A stretch of 58,067 bases of DNA from Candidatus Methylomirabilota bacterium (GCA_016207095.1 JACQQF010000074.1:1-58067), one strand, 5' to 3'. Shown: positions 1-8,729, counted from the first letter of the stretch. Made by a program: numbers and translations. The notes: a model not told the origin generated them from the sequence alone.

Positions 1-124
1 GGAACGGCACCAGGGAAAGCGATAGTTCTTAGCACGACACCTGTCGACAGTTAGTGCCGTTCCAACCGTTTGGGCAAAAGAATATTTGTTGGCGATTAGG
101 CGAGAAGAGTTGGAACGGCACTAG
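1..124. repeat. Dispersed repeat, left copy (inverted partner at 24262-24392)
   Basis: This stretch holds three copies of a 13-nt core, GTGCCGTTCCAAC or its complement (1-10 truncated by the window edge, 54-66, 109-121). Read on the other strand, the whole 124 nt matches 24262-24392 at roughly 90% by eye, including an internal CTGTCGACAG palindrome. No gene is seen from 1 to 277. A TTGACA hexamer lies at 149-154 but has no good -10 partner. Confidence 0.85.
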
Positions 125-277
125 CTTGCCTCGACTTTCAAAAATCGCTTGACAAGTGAACCGCTTCCGAATGACCCTTCAGCGAACTCAACCTCTTGCT
201 GAGAGTCGATGGTTGAGCGCCGACGGCTGAACGCCTCGCGCTGACAGGGACGTCACCGCGGCGACGAGGGGATAGAT

Positions 278-1441
278 GTGGACATTCTGATCGCGGGCGT
301 CAGTGTGCGCGGCTTCGTCGAGTCAGCCGTTCGCAGTGGGCTGGGGCATCGGATTGTTGCGGTCGATCACTTTGGAGATTTCGACCTGCGACTTCTCTGT
401 GAACATCGCTCGATCAAGAGAGACCTCGGCCTCTCATATGACGTCCGGCACCTGATGACGGCCTGTCACGATCTGACGTTCGATACCGTCGCCTATACCG
501 CGAACCTCGAAAATCATCCGTCGGCGGTGGAGGCGTTGCGCCGTGGGAAGCCGGTCTTGGGAAATAGCGCCTCGGTGCTGTCATCGGTGAGGAATCCGGC
601 GCGCCTCTTCAATTTCCTTGCGCGATCAGCCATTCCGGCGCCGGAGATCGCCTTCTCCTCGAAGGTGCTTGAGCTCGAGCCCGACACCACATGGCTCCGC
701 AAGCCTCTGAGGAGCGGGGGCGGCCACGGGATCGCTGTTCATGCTCCGGGTGATCGCCTCGAGCGAGATGCCTATCTTCAGGAGCACCTGAACGGGACGC
801 CATGTGGCGCGGTGTTCGTTGCGGATGGTCGGGATGCTCGTCTGTTAGGCGTCTCAGAACAGTTGATCGGCCGGAAGGAGTTTGGGGTAGACGGCTTTCG
901 CTATTGCGGCAGCATCCTGGGGCGGGTGGGGGCGGGACAGATGGCATGGGGCGACCTCATTGGTCGCGTGGAGCAGATCGTTGGCGCGATTGTGCGAGAG
1001 TTCCACCTCGTTGGCGTGAACGGGATGGATTTCATCCTGACAAGCGGCACCGCCTATCCGCTTGAGATCAATCCGCGCTACACAGCCTCGATGGAGCTTG
1101 TCGAGCAGGCCTATGGCATCAATATCTTCGACGCGCATCTGGCAGCCTGCCAGGGGAGGCTCCCCGCGTTCGACCTCAGGGGGCAGTCCAGCGCAGGCTT
1201 CTTCGGCAAAGCGATCCTGTTCGCCACCGACCGTGTGGTGTTCCATCATCCTCAGTGGTGGTTCGATCGCGGCGCAAGAGACCTGCCGTGTGACGGAGAG
1301 CGGATCGGAGTCGGCAGGCCGATCTGCACCGTCTTCTCTCGGGGATCCAGTCGCGGGGAGTGTTACGACGGAGTGATCGAGGCCGCCGCTGCCATGTATC
1401 GAGCTGCGCGGGAGAAGGATCCACCCAGGGAGGACGGGTGA
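278..1441 (+). CDS. ATP-grasp ligase, predicted carboligase family (COG2232-like)
   Basis: A 387-residue protein with an ATP-grasp layout: an N-terminal Rossmann-like part (DILIAGVSVRGFVESA), a lysine and glycine-rich nucleotide loop near residues 141-150 (RKPLRSGGGHG), and the metal-binding end NGMDFIL...YPLEINPRYTASME near residues 250-275. GTG is the likely start, with GAGGGG seven bases upstream. ATP-grasp ligases join a carboxylate to an amine or thiol using ATP. Proteins of this type occur in methylotroph H4MPT gene islands and in archaea, where a related ligase (MfnD) joins tyramine to glutamate in methanofuran synthesis. The stop overlaps the start of the decarboxylase gene by one base, so the two are co-translated. 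The substrate is not shown by the sequence; a role in a C1 cofactor or a small peptide-like metabolite is inference. Confidence 0.75.
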   Translation: MDILIAGVSVRGFVESAVRSGLGHRIVAVDHFGDFDLRLLCEHRSIKRDLGLSYDVRHLMTACHDLTFDTVAYTANLENHPSAVEALRRGKPVLGNSASVLSSVRNPARLFNFLARSAIPAPEIAFSSKVLELEPDTTWLRKPLRSGGGHGIAVHAPGDRLERDAYLQEHLNGTPCGAVFVADGRDARLLGVSEQLIGRKEFGVDGFRYCGSILGRVGAGQMAWGDLIGRVEQIVGAIVREFHLVGVNGMDFILTSGTAYPLEINPRYTASMELVEQAYGINIFDAHLAACQGRLPAFDLRGQSSAGFFGKAILFATDRVVFHHPQWWFDRGARDLPCDGERIGVGRPICTVFSRGSSRGECYDGVIEAAAAMYRAAREKDPPREDG

Positions 1442-2751
1442 TGATGCGGGATGGACATCGCTTGGCGTCTTCGGCCACGCGCCGGCTCCTGAGCCGGAAT
1501 GGCTCGCTCCGGACCGAGGGCGGGCAACTGTGGATCGAGGGACTTTCCTCCCGGGAGCTCGTGGAGCGGTTGGGCACGCCGATCCTGGTCTACTCCTCAG
1601 CCCGTCTGCGCGATAATATCGAACAGGCCATCGAGGCGACCAGGGCCTGCGCCTTTCCGATTCGCATCCACTACGCCCTGAAGGCCTGCTATCTGGTCGG
1701 GGTTGTCGGGCTCGTGAGAGAGGCCGGATTGAATGTGGAGGTCATGTCCGAATTCGAGTATCTCCTGGCCCGGAGGATCGGATTTGCTCCGGATCAGGTC
1801 ATCGTGAACGGCCCGGCAAAGCGGCCGGAGTTTCTGGAGCGCGTGGTGACCGATGGCGTGGCCCTCATGAATGTCGAGTCGCTGCCAGAGATCGCCTTCC
1901 TGGATGCCCTTGGCCGGAGGCTGGGGAAGGCGATCCAGGTGGGCCTCAGGATCAACCCACTCCCGTCACGGCACCTTCGAGGCCCGTTTGCTCCGCCGGG
2001 GTCGAAGTTCGGTTTTGACGTGCCCACCGGAGAGGCGGCCGAGGCGGTCAGGCGGATCGTTCGCTCTCGCGCCCTATCGCTCCGTGCCGTGCACTGCCAC
2101 AGCTACACCAGGCAGTACTCCCCTGAGGCTCATCGAGCCCATGTTGCATCGGTGGTGAAATTCGTCCGACAGGTCGAGCGGAAGCTGGGCATCCGAATCC
2201 CGGTCCTCGATTTCGGAGGAGGGTTCGGCAGCCGCTCCATCATGGAAGCCAATGGTGGCCCACTGCGGAGCTTCATTGCCAAAATGACCGAGCCGCTCGC
2301 CGGCCTCTCAGGGGACCGAGAGATCGTCATTGAACCTGGGCGATACCTCGTCAACGACGCCGCTGTCTGCCTGACTACCGTTCTGTCCTGCAAGCGGAAC
2401 GGCCGCAGACGCTGGGTGTTGGTCGATGGGGGCCGGAACATCCTTCCCCCACGCAAGAATGCCGAGTATGCGGTCGTTCCCTGCGAGGTTCGACCGGGAC
2501 GGATGCTGTACCATGTCGGCGATTTCCTCTGCATGCCGTCGGAGCCCATTCCACTCTCGTTCGTGAGCGGACCGATAGAGCTCGGCGATTGCCTCGCTGT
2601 GTTCAATGCCGGGGCGTATACCTTTTCGATGGCTCAAAGCTTCGGGGAGCCGATCCCCAACGCGATCCTTGTTGAGAAGGCCGAGTGGACCTGGCTGTAC
2701 CGCAAGAGGTCGATCGATGAGCAATGCAGGGATTTGAGCGGTCACACGTAG
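1441..2751 (+). CDS. Fold-type III PLP-dependent decarboxylase (Orn/Lys/DAP family)
   Basis: A 436-residue protein. The start chosen is the ATGATG overlapping the ATP-grasp stop codon, with GGGAGG upstream; an upstream extension to 1360 lies inside the previous gene. Family marks include the PLP lysine in IHYALKACYL (about residue 76), the glycine-rich phosphate loop DFGGGFGS (about residues 256-263), EPGRYLV, and the C-terminal active-site segment GDFLCMPSE with its conserved Cys. These enzymes (LysA, SpeA/SpeC-like, siderophore-pathway decarboxylases) remove the alpha-carboxyl of basic or diamino acids. The N-terminal extension of about 30 residues is basic. Its tight coupling to an ATP-grasp ligase suggests that a decarboxylated amino acid is then ligated. 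The exact substrate is unknown. Confidence 0.8.
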   Translation: MMRDGHRLASSATRRLLSRNGSLRTEGGQLWIEGLSSRELVERLGTPILVYSSARLRDNIEQAIEATRACAFPIRIHYALKACYLVGVVGLVREAGLNVEVMSEFEYLLARRIGFAPDQVIVNGPAKRPEFLERVVTDGVALMNVESLPEIAFLDALGRRLGKAIQVGLRINPLPSRHLRGPFAPPGSKFGFDVPTGEAAEAVRRIVRSRALSLRAVHCHSYTRQYSPEAHRAHVASVVKFVRQVERKLGIRIPVLDFGGGFGSRSIMEANGGPLRSFIAKMTEPLAGLSGDREIVIEPGRYLVNDAAVCLTTVLSCKRNGRRRWVLVDGGRNILPPRKNAEYAVVPCEVRPGRMLYHVGDFLCMPSEPIPLSFVSGPIELGDCLAVFNAGAYTFSMAQSFGEPIPNAILVEKAEWTWLYRKRSIDEQCRDLSGHT

Positions 2752-2849
2752 CGCGGCCGTGTTGCCCGACGGCTTCTCTCATGGTGAGAAAGCCTGCGCG
2801 GCGTCAGGGCCATCGCCGGCGCCCGTGTCATCGCGGCCGGTGAGGAATC

Positions 2850-3194
2850 ATGGCGAACATCGTATTGTACAATCGCGCGGGGTGACCTGCCTGCGATAGC
2901 GCGAGGGAGTTTCTCTCGCGGTACGGGATTACCTACACCGATCATAACGTCGAGCGCCATCCGATCGGCGGCACCGAGGCGATCGAGCTCGCCCGGCGTT
3001 TCCGGACACTGTATGTCAAGATAGGCGGTGCAATCGTGAAGTGGGATCGGGATCCAGCAGAGATTCCGGAGACCGACCTGAGGCGTGCTTTTGTCCATGA
3101 AGATGGCCAACTGAAGATCCCTGTCCTCCTGATAGATGATATCGTTGTTCGAGGATTTGACGAGCCGACCTACGCCATGCTCTTGACAGAATAA
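2850..3194 (+). CDS. Glutaredoxin-like protein with in-frame TGA, candidate selenoprotein (UPAC)
   Basis: Read through TGA at 2883-2885, the frame from ATG 2850 (GAGGA 4-5 bases upstream) to TAA 3192 encodes 114 residues. It starts MANIVLYNRAG, then the TGA, then PACDSAREFLSRYGITY, and ends with a typical glutaredoxin/thioredoxin-fold tail (IPVLLIDDIVVRGFDEP). The TGA takes the place of the first cysteine of a CPxC redox motif, and the second cysteine (residue 15) is kept. No other stop interrupts the frame. Directly after the TGA is a stem-loop resembling a bacterial SECIS. Selenocysteine at this position is known in other glutaredoxin-like selenoproteins. The alternatives are a recent nonsense mutation or a sequencing error. 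The middle segment (about residues 45-85) is longer than in classic glutaredoxins. The gene follows the decarboxylase by about 100 bases and could belong to the same unit. Confidence 0.65.
2894..2925 (+). promoter_or_regulatory. Candidate bacterial SECIS stem-loop
   Basis: Pairs run 2894-2895 with 2924-2925, 2897-2898 with 2922-2923, and 2900-2905 (CGCGAG) with 2915-2920 (CTCGCG). A bulge at 2896 and a G/G mismatch interrupt the stem. The 9-nt apical loop starts with GG (2906-2907), about 20 nt after the TGA. Known bacterial SECIS elements have a short upper stem and a G at the start of the loop, within about 16-37 nt of the TGA. Pairing was judged by eye. Confidence 0.55.
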
Positions 3195-3365
3195 CTCGCC
3201 ATTGGGCAGGGACCAGGCGCAGAAACATTGGGCGATCTCGCCGCCTGTCTGTGTCATTTGCCCCAGTACCGCCGGATCAAGGGGCAGCCCGCTGGCTGAC
3301 ACGGGCCGCGGAACGTTTTGTGTGAGTGGTTTCGCGGGTTCGTCACCGAGGTTCTGTGCGCTGAT

Positions 3366-3382
3366 CTGGCACGGGGAATGCT
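3366..3382 (+). promoter_or_regulatory. Sigma-54 promoter upstream of first TonB receptor
   Basis: CTGGCACGGGGAATGCT matches the sigma-54 consensus YTGGCACGRNNNTTGCW at all but one defined position. The invariant GG (3368-3369) and GC (3380-3381) are exactly ten bases apart. The expected transcription start is near 3392, about 57 nt before the ATG at 3449. The neighbouring NtrC-family regulator has the sigma-54 contact motif GAFTGA, which supports the call. No cobalamin-riboswitch B12 box was seen between 3195 and 3448. Confidence 0.75.
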
Positions 3383-3448
3383 TTCGCGAGGAGAGCCTGG
3401 AAGGTGATCCGCCGTCAGTGGACCGAAGGACCAAGGCTTGGAGGAGAT

Positions 3449-5626
3449 ATGAGACTGATTGGCAGACAACCCTCGGGAAGGTATCTCGCTATCTGTGTCG
3501 TCGCTGGCGTTGTGACGATCTGGCCCGTCACATGGCTGTCAACCTCATCGTGGGGGGCCCCTCCCCCGTCGCCAACAGAGAAATCGGCAGAGGCGGTGCG
3601 TTTGGAGCCGGTCGTGGTCTCGGCCAGCCGGATCGAGCAGAAGTTGCGAGACGTCCCGGCGAACGTCACGGTCATCACGAGGGAGGAGATCCAGCAGTCG
3701 CCGGCGCGGACCGTGGACGACCTGTTGCGACAGATTCCTGGATTCAGCTTGTTCCGTCGGAGCAGCAGCCTCGTGACTCACCCTACGGCACAGGGGGTCT
3801 CGCTTCGCGGGATCGGGCCGAGCGGCGTCAGTCGGACCCTGGTCTTGCTGGACGGCGTGCCACTGAACGATCCGTTCGGGGGCTGGGTCTATTGGAGTAA
3901 GGTGCCGCTTGAGAGTATCGAGCGGATCGAAGTGGTTCGTGGCGGCGGCTCGGGCGTCTATGGAAACTACGCGCTGGCCGGGGTGATCAACATCATTACG
4001 AGACGGCCGGAGGCCAGGGTGGCGCAGGCGAAGCTCGATCTCGGGACGCGCAACACGGTGGACGCCGATCTGATGGCCAGCCACGTCAGGGGCCCCTGGG
4101 GGGCCTCTGTCGAGGGGAGCTTCTTCCGCACCGACGGCTACAAGATCGTCCGTGAAGACCAGCGGGGAAAAATTGACATCGACGCCGACTCCAGTCACGA
4201 GACCTTTAACGGCCGGGTGGAATACACACCTTCACTGGCTTCATCCCTCTTTCTCGCCGGCAGCTTCTTCCACGAAGATCGCGGCAACGGCACCCCGCTC
4301 CAGAAGAACTCGACGGAGGCCGGGTATATCGCGACCGGGGGCCGGCTTGGGACTGCGGACGGGAGCACCTGGCAGTTCACACTGTTCTCCCATCTGCAGA
4401 CCTTTAACAGCACCTTCTCGGCCGCCGCGCCTGATCGGAACTCCGAGACCCCGGCGCTCGATCAGTTCGACGTGCCCTCAACTGCCGTAGGAGCCAATCT
4501 TCAGTGGTCGAGACAGGTCCATCCGGCCCATCTGCTGACGGCTGGAACCGATCTCCGATGGATCGATGGAGACACCAACGAAGACTTCCGGTTCGCCTCG
4601 GGACAGCTCACTCGACGGCGCAAGGCCGGGGGTGAGCAACAGTTGGTCGGGGTGTATGCCCAGGACATCTTCACCCTCATTCCGCGATTGCAGGTGACCA
4701 TCGCAGGAAGGCTCGATTATTGGCGGAGCTTCGATGCCTCCCGCGTCGAGCAGGACAAACCTGGTGTGCCCCCGACCGGGATTCCCGCCAGGGACACACC
4801 TTTCCCTGATCGGGATGAAGCCGCGTTCAGCCCCAAGGTGGCCCTTCTCTATCATGCCACCGATGAGCTCTCCCTGAGAGGCTCCTTCTACCAGGGCTTT
4901 CGGGCCCCAACCATCAACGAACTCTTCCGGCCGTTCAGGGTCCGGAACGACATCACCGAGGCCAACGAGAATCTTAAACCGGAGCGCCTGATTGGCGGAG
5001 AGGTCGGGATGGATTACACCATCGCCAAGAACCTCCTTGGGCGGCTGACCGCGTTCTGGAACGAGGTGGAGGATCCTATTGCCAACGTCACGAAGGGGGT
5101 GGGGCCGGGGACCATCGATCCCTGCGGCTTTGTTCCGGCCGGAGGCGTCTGTCGGCAGCGACAGAATTTAGGGCGGACGCAGATCAGAGGGGTGGAAGCT
5201 GAACTGGAGTACCACCCGTTCGTTCCCTGGACCTTGTCGGGAACGTATCTCTTTAACGATACAGAAGTCTTGAGCGCTCCAAATCAACCGGTGCTGGAAG
5301 GCAAGAGGATCGCCCAGGTTCCCGAGCACCAGTTCACCCTGAAACTGACCTATACTAACCCGGCTTTGGTGAACGTGTCCGTTCAGGGGCGGTATGTGGG
5401 AGATCAGTTCGAGGACGACCTCAACTCGCTGAAGCTCGGGGACTTCTTCGTAGTGGACCTGATGCTTTGGCGCCCGATCGCCATCCCCAAGGTGTCTGCA
5501 GGTGAAGTGTTCCTCGGTGTGGAGAATCTCTTCGACAGGACGTACGAGGCCGGCAAGACAACCGATGGCATCGTCACCATTGGCGCCCCTGTCCTGGTCC
5601 ATGGCGGCATCAGGGTCCGCTTCTGA
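3449..5626 (+). CDS. TonB-dependent outer-membrane receptor
   Basis: A 725-residue receptor. ATG 3449 is chosen because GGAGGA precedes it at the right distance and a signal peptide follows (basic start, hydrophobic stretch to about residue 35, ending SWGAPPP). A TonB-box-like segment (LEPVVVSAS) leads into a plug domain (NVTVITREEIQQSPARTVD, VSLRGIGPSGVSRTLVLLDGVPLNDPFGG, VVRGGGSGVYGNYALAGVINIITRR). The C-terminal barrel ends with aromatic-rich strands (GVENLFDRTYEAG, final F). It moves a chelated metal, cofactor or similar ligand into the periplasm with energy from TonB. The ligand cannot be read from sequence. A strong sigma-54 promoter candidate precedes it and a two-component system follows. 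Being about 15 kb from XoxF, it could handle a lanthanide or copper chelate, but that is inference. Confidence 0.9.
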   Translation: MRLIGRQPSGRYLAICVVAGVVTIWPVTWLSTSSWGAPPPSPTEKSAEAVRLEPVVVSASRIEQKLRDVPANVTVITREEIQQSPARTVDDLLRQIPGFSLFRRSSSLVTHPTAQGVSLRGIGPSGVSRTLVLLDGVPLNDPFGGWVYWSKVPLESIERIEVVRGGGSGVYGNYALAGVINIITRRPEARVAQAKLDLGTRNTVDADLMASHVRGPWGASVEGSFFRTDGYKIVREDQRGKIDIDADSSHETFNGRVEYTPSLASSLFLAGSFFHEDRGNGTPLQKNSTEAGYIATGGRLGTADGSTWQFTLFSHLQTFNSTFSAAAPDRNSETPALDQFDVPSTAVGANLQWSRQVHPAHLLTAGTDLRWIDGDTNEDFRFASGQLTRRRKAGGEQQLVGVYAQDIFTLIPRLQVTIAGRLDYWRSFDASRVEQDKPGVPPTGIPARDTPFPDRDEAAFSPKVALLYHATDELSLRGSFYQGFRAPTINELFRPFRVRNDITEANENLKPERLIGGEVGMDYTIAKNLLGRLTAFWNEVEDPIANVTKGVGPGTIDPCGFVPAGGVCRQRQNLGRTQIRGVEAELEYHPFVPWTLSGTYLFNDTEVLSAPNQPVLEGKRIAQVPEHQFTLKLTYTNPALVNVSVQGRYVGDQFEDDLNSLKLGDFFVVDLMLWRPIAIPKVSAGEVFLGVENLFDRTYEAGKTTDGIVTIGAPVLVHGGIRVRF

Positions 5627-5627
5627 A

Positions 5628-5722
5628 GGAAGCATTCAGCATTCAGCCAAAACATTTTTGCTGAGTGCTGACTGCTGATCGCTGATTGCTACTACGCTGA
5701 TAGCTGATGGCTGTTTCAACAC
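5628..5722. repeat. CTGA/AGCTGAT-type short repeat cluster
   Basis: The gap between the receptor and the kinase gene is made almost wholly of short degenerate units such as TCAGC, GCTGAT and GCTGATAGCTGATGGCTG on both strands. Similar clusters lie at 30046-30117, 31955-32097 and inside the cheR reading frame at 57903-57937. Confidence 0.7.
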
Positions 5723-5723
5723 C

Positions 5724-7202
5724 ATGTTGATCCGAACGAAGCTCCATATCGGGTATCTGGTCATCTTCATCCTTGCGGTCTGCATCGGCATTGCCATGAT
5801 CTGGGCGGTGCGAACCTGGCAAGCGGCAACGGATGACTTTACGTACTCCCACGCTCAAAGCCTGAGGGCCGAGAGGCTGAGGGGAGATATGTATCGGCAC
5901 ATCAAAGAGATCCTTGATCGCCTTGTGAGTGGGGACAGGCTCGCCCAACAGGAGTTCGAGAGCCTGGGAATACGATTGGAGGAGGAGTTCGCAGATCTCA
6001 GGACTCACGCCAAAACCAAGGAAGAGACGGAGCTGATCAACAGCCTGGAGATGGCGCATCGACGGGTCTCCCTTCTCGTGAGAGAGACCTTCGCGCTCCT
6101 GGCAAAGGGGGCTCGTGACCTTGCCGTCCAGAAGGTTGAGGCGGAGCTGGAACAGATTGCGTTCAAGGAACAGGACGAGCAGATCAATCGGCTCCGCGCC
6201 TACTATGACGCGGCGTCGGCGCGATCGAGGCGTCAGACGCTTGCAATCGGCGCGAGGGGAGAGCTCTTGGCCGGGATCATCATGCTCCTTGGCCTCATAT
6301 GGGGAGGTGGGTTGCTCTTCGGAATTCAACGCTGGCTCGTCAAGCCGCTTCAGACCATCGGTCGCTCCACCACCATCATCAGCACGGGGGACCTGAACCA
6401 TCACATAGAGGTCAGGTCGGAGGATGAATTGGGCGACCTCGCTGTCTCCATCAACAGCATGGCCGAGGCCCTCAAGCGGATCCAGGAGCGAGTGCTTCAA
6501 GCCGAACGGTTGGCGGCGGTAGGGGAGCTCTCCTCGTATGTCGCGCACAATATCCGCAACCCATTGGCCAGCATCCGGTCCTCTGCCCAGGCGGCGTTGG
6601 AAGACGCGCACGTGTCAGAGGAGAGTCGAGCGACTCTGAAGGGGATCGTTGACACAGTCGATCATTTGAAGCAGTGGGTCCATAACTTTCTGTTCGCCTT
6701 TAAACCGATCACACCGACCTTGGCTCCCGGTGATCTGAACCGGGTGATCACGGAGGCGCTAGACGTCGTTCGTCCCATGATCGAGGCAAAACGGATTGAC
6801 GTCGAGATGAACCTTGACACGACACTCCCGTTGGCGCCGCTCGATGAGGGGTATCTGGAACAGGCGCTGGTGTCTCTCCTGACGAACGCGTGTGACGCAA
6901 CCCCTCCAGGGAAAACGATCTCGATCAGGTCGAGGCTGATCCAGGAGGGTGAGAGGCCATGGGCCATCTCCGTCGATCTCGATGACGATGGCGGCGGAAT
7001 CCCGCCCGATCTGCTCCAAAAGGTTTTCACCCCCTATTTTACGACGAAGAGTGACGGGGTAGGCCTTGGTCTCACGATGGCGCAAAAGATCGTCAGTTCT
7101 CACAGCGGGAGCCTTATCGTCTCGAACCGACCAGAGGGCGGGACCACAGTTCAAGTCCTTCTTCCGCTGTCTCATCCCACGGGAGTAGTTCGCGATGGCT
7201 AA
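5724..7202 (+). CDS. Membrane sensor histidine kinase (NtrB/AtoS-like)
   Basis: A 492-residue kinase. Transmembrane segments are at about residues 9-29 and 182-200, and they enclose a helical extracytoplasmic sensor of about 150 residues rich in E, L and R. A HAMP linker follows (about 205-258). The dimerisation and phosphoacceptor helix has His275 in the segment VAHNIRNPLASIR. An HATPase domain has the N box (LTNACDAT), G1 (DDDGGGIP) and G2 (GVGLGLTMAQKIV). Its stop overlaps the start of the response-regulator gene by eight bases, so the pair is one operon. This type of kinase usually phosphorylates an NtrC-family regulator. The sensor part resembles four-helix-bundle domains that respond to small molecules, but no ligand is evident. 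Confidence 0.88.
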   Translation: MLIRTKLHIGYLVIFILAVCIGIAMIWAVRTWQAATDDFTYSHAQSLRAERLRGDMYRHIKEILDRLVSGDRLAQQEFESLGIRLEEEFADLRTHAKTKEETELINSLEMAHRRVSLLVRETFALLAKGARDLAVQKVEAELEQIAFKEQDEQINRLRAYYDAASARSRRQTLAIGARGELLAGIIMLLGLIWGGGLLFGIQRWLVKPLQTIGRSTTIISTGDLNHHIEVRSEDELGDLAVSINSMAEALKRIQERVLQAERLAAVGELSSYVAHNIRNPLASIRSSAQAALEDAHVSEESRATLKGIVDTVDHLKQWVHNFLFAFKPITPTLAPGDLNRVITEALDVVRPMIEAKRIDVEMNLDTTLPLAPLDEGYLEQALVSLLTNACDATPPGKTISIRSRLIQEGERPWAISVDLDDDGGGIPPDLLQKVFTPYFTTKSDGVGLGLTMAQKIVSSHSGSLIVSNRPEGGTTVQVLLPLSHPTGVVRDG

Positions 7203-8598
7203 GATACTGATCATCGATGATGAGGCGGTATTTGCGCGTTCGGCAGCCCATTTCCTGAGCCGGAACGGCCACGAATGCTGGAGTCTGTCGAGCGCGGAGG
7301 AGGGACTCGCAATCATCGAGAAGGAGCGGCCGGACCTCGTCCTGCTGGATATCAAGCTGGCCGGAATGAGCGGGCTCGAGGCGCTCAAGCGGATTGCCAG
7401 CCTCGACCCGAACGCCATCGTCATTATCATGACCGCCTATAGCAGTGTGGAAAGCGCGGTCGCGGCCATGAAGGATGGGGCATACGACTACATCCAGAAG
7501 CCGATCGATCACGACGAGCTGAAATTTACCATCGAGAAGGCGCTGGAGACCCGTCGTCTGCGGGAACGCCTCTCATATTTTCAGCGGAAGGAAGTCCAGC
7601 AGTCCGCCCACCGCGATATCATCGGCGCATCTCCTCAGATGAAGCAGGTTACTGAGCTGATCGAGCGGATTGCCCACCTCGAGCCCGGACCGGCTGGTGA
7701 CCTTCCGACGGTGTTGCTCTTAGGAGAGACCGGAACGGGCAAGGATCTTGTAGCCAGGGCGATCCATCACAGGGGCAGCCTCGCCGGGCAGCCGTTCGTC
7801 GAGGTCGAGTGCACGTCGATCCCGAAAGAGCTGGCGGAGGCGGAGCTGTTCGGGTACGAGAGAGGGGCATTCACGGGAGCGTCGGCGGCGAAGCCTGGCC
7901 TGATCGAGGCCGCCGATGGCGGGACCCTCTTCTTGGACGAGGTCGGCGAGCTTGGCCTGGACCTTCAGGCGAAATTCCTGAAGGCGATCGAGCGGAAGCA
8001 GATCCGGCGGCTGGGCAGCCTCCGGGAGCGAAGGATTCATGCCCGCATTATCGCGGCAACGAATCGCGACCTCGAGGCGGCCGTCAGAGCCGGCCTGCTC
8101 CGTCAGGACCTCTACTATCGCCTGAAGGTCCTCACCATCGAGCTGCCGCCTCTGAGGGAGCGTGGCGAGGACGTGGTGCTTCTGGCGAACCATGTTTTGA
8201 AGAAACTGACCCATAAATATTCGTTCCCAGAGAGGCGTTTCACGGAGACAGGTCTCGACGCCCTCAGAAAGTACCGCTGGCCTGGAAATGTTCGAGAACT
8301 CGCGCATGTGGTGGAGCGGGCCCTGTTGGTCTCCGATGAGATAGAGATCGGCCCGTCAGCCCTCGGTCTCGAGACCTCTTCGGTGCCGATTCGGGTCGGC
8401 GACGATGGGCGCTTGGACGTGGAATTTCCCGAGCGGGGCGTCGATCTGGAAGAGATCGAGCGACAGTTGATCGAGCGGGCACTGGCACTGACAGAATGGA
8501 ACGTCACCGAGGCTGCCAGAAAGTTGGGGATCGGCAGGGAGGCGCTTCGCTATCGCATCCAGAAGTATTGCCTCGTCCGCCCGCCTGCGGTGAGCTGA
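7195..8598 (+). CDS. NtrC-family sigma-54-dependent response regulator
   Basis: A 467-residue regulator. The receiver domain (1-120) has the acidic pair (IIDDE) and phospho-acceptor Asp52 (VLLDIKLAG). A sigma-54 AAA+ domain (about 140-380) has Walker A GETGTGKD, the sigma-54 loop GAFTGA, Walker B GTLFLDEVGEL and the R-finger segment. A C-terminal Fis-type helix-turn-helix follows (NVTEAARKLGIGREALRYRI). It should activate sigma-54 promoters on phosphorylation by the kinase encoded just upstream. Two sigma-54 promoter candidates lie in front of the TonB receptor genes on each side, making them its likely targets. The last codons and the stop fall inside a 24-bp tandem repeat, so the natural C-terminus may have been altered by repeat growth. 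Confidence 0.93.
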   Translation: MAKILIIDDEAVFARSAAHFLSRNGHECWSLSSAEEGLAIIEKERPDLVLLDIKLAGMSGLEALKRIASLDPNAIVIIMTAYSSVESAVAAMKDGAYDYIQKPIDHDELKFTIEKALETRRLRERLSYFQRKEVQQSAHRDIIGASPQMKQVTELIERIAHLEPGPAGDLPTVLLLGETGTGKDLVARAIHHRGSLAGQPFVEVECTSIPKELAEAELFGYERGAFTGASAAKPGLIEAADGGTLFLDEVGELGLDLQAKFLKAIERKQIRRLGSLRERRIHARIIAATNRDLEAAVRAGLLRQDLYYRLKVLTIELPPLRERGEDVVLLANHVLKKLTHKYSFPERRFTETGLDALRKYRWPGNVRELAHVVERALLVSDEIEIGPSALGLETSSVPIRVGDDGRLDVEFPERGVDLEEIERQLIERALALTEWNVTEAARKLGIGREALRYRIQKYCLVRPPAVS

Positions 8599-8729
8599 GT
8601 CGAACCACCTGTCCTGAGCCAAGTCGAAGGGCCGGTGGTGAGCTAAGTCGAACCACCTGTGGTGAGCTAAGTCGAACCACCTGTGGTGAGCTGAGTCGAA
8701 CCACCTGTGGTGAGCTGAGTCGAACCACG
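8590..8729 (+). repeat. 24-bp tandem repeat, about five to six units
   Basis: Units close to GTGAGCTAAGTCGAACCACC plus TGTG repeat head to tail with one or two base changes (G or A at one position). The second unit is a variant (CCTGAGCCAAGTCGAAGGG) that matches a repeat core seen again near 34730 in reverse (CGACCGGGCTCAGGACAGG). The first unit includes the stop codon of the response regulator. There is no unique spacer between units, so it is not a CRISPR. Confidence 0.9.

Noticed and set aside
2742-3434. Minus-strand frame of 230 codons over the glutaredoxin-like gene
   Set aside because: The plus-strand frame read through one TGA has clear thioredoxin-fold motifs; the minus frame has none.
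3195-3448. Cobalamin riboswitch before the first TonB receptor
   Set aside because: No B12-box or paired elements were seen; a sigma-54 promoter explains the region better.
8590-8729. Possible CRISPR array
   Set aside because: Units are contiguous 24-mers without unique spacers and no cas genes are near.
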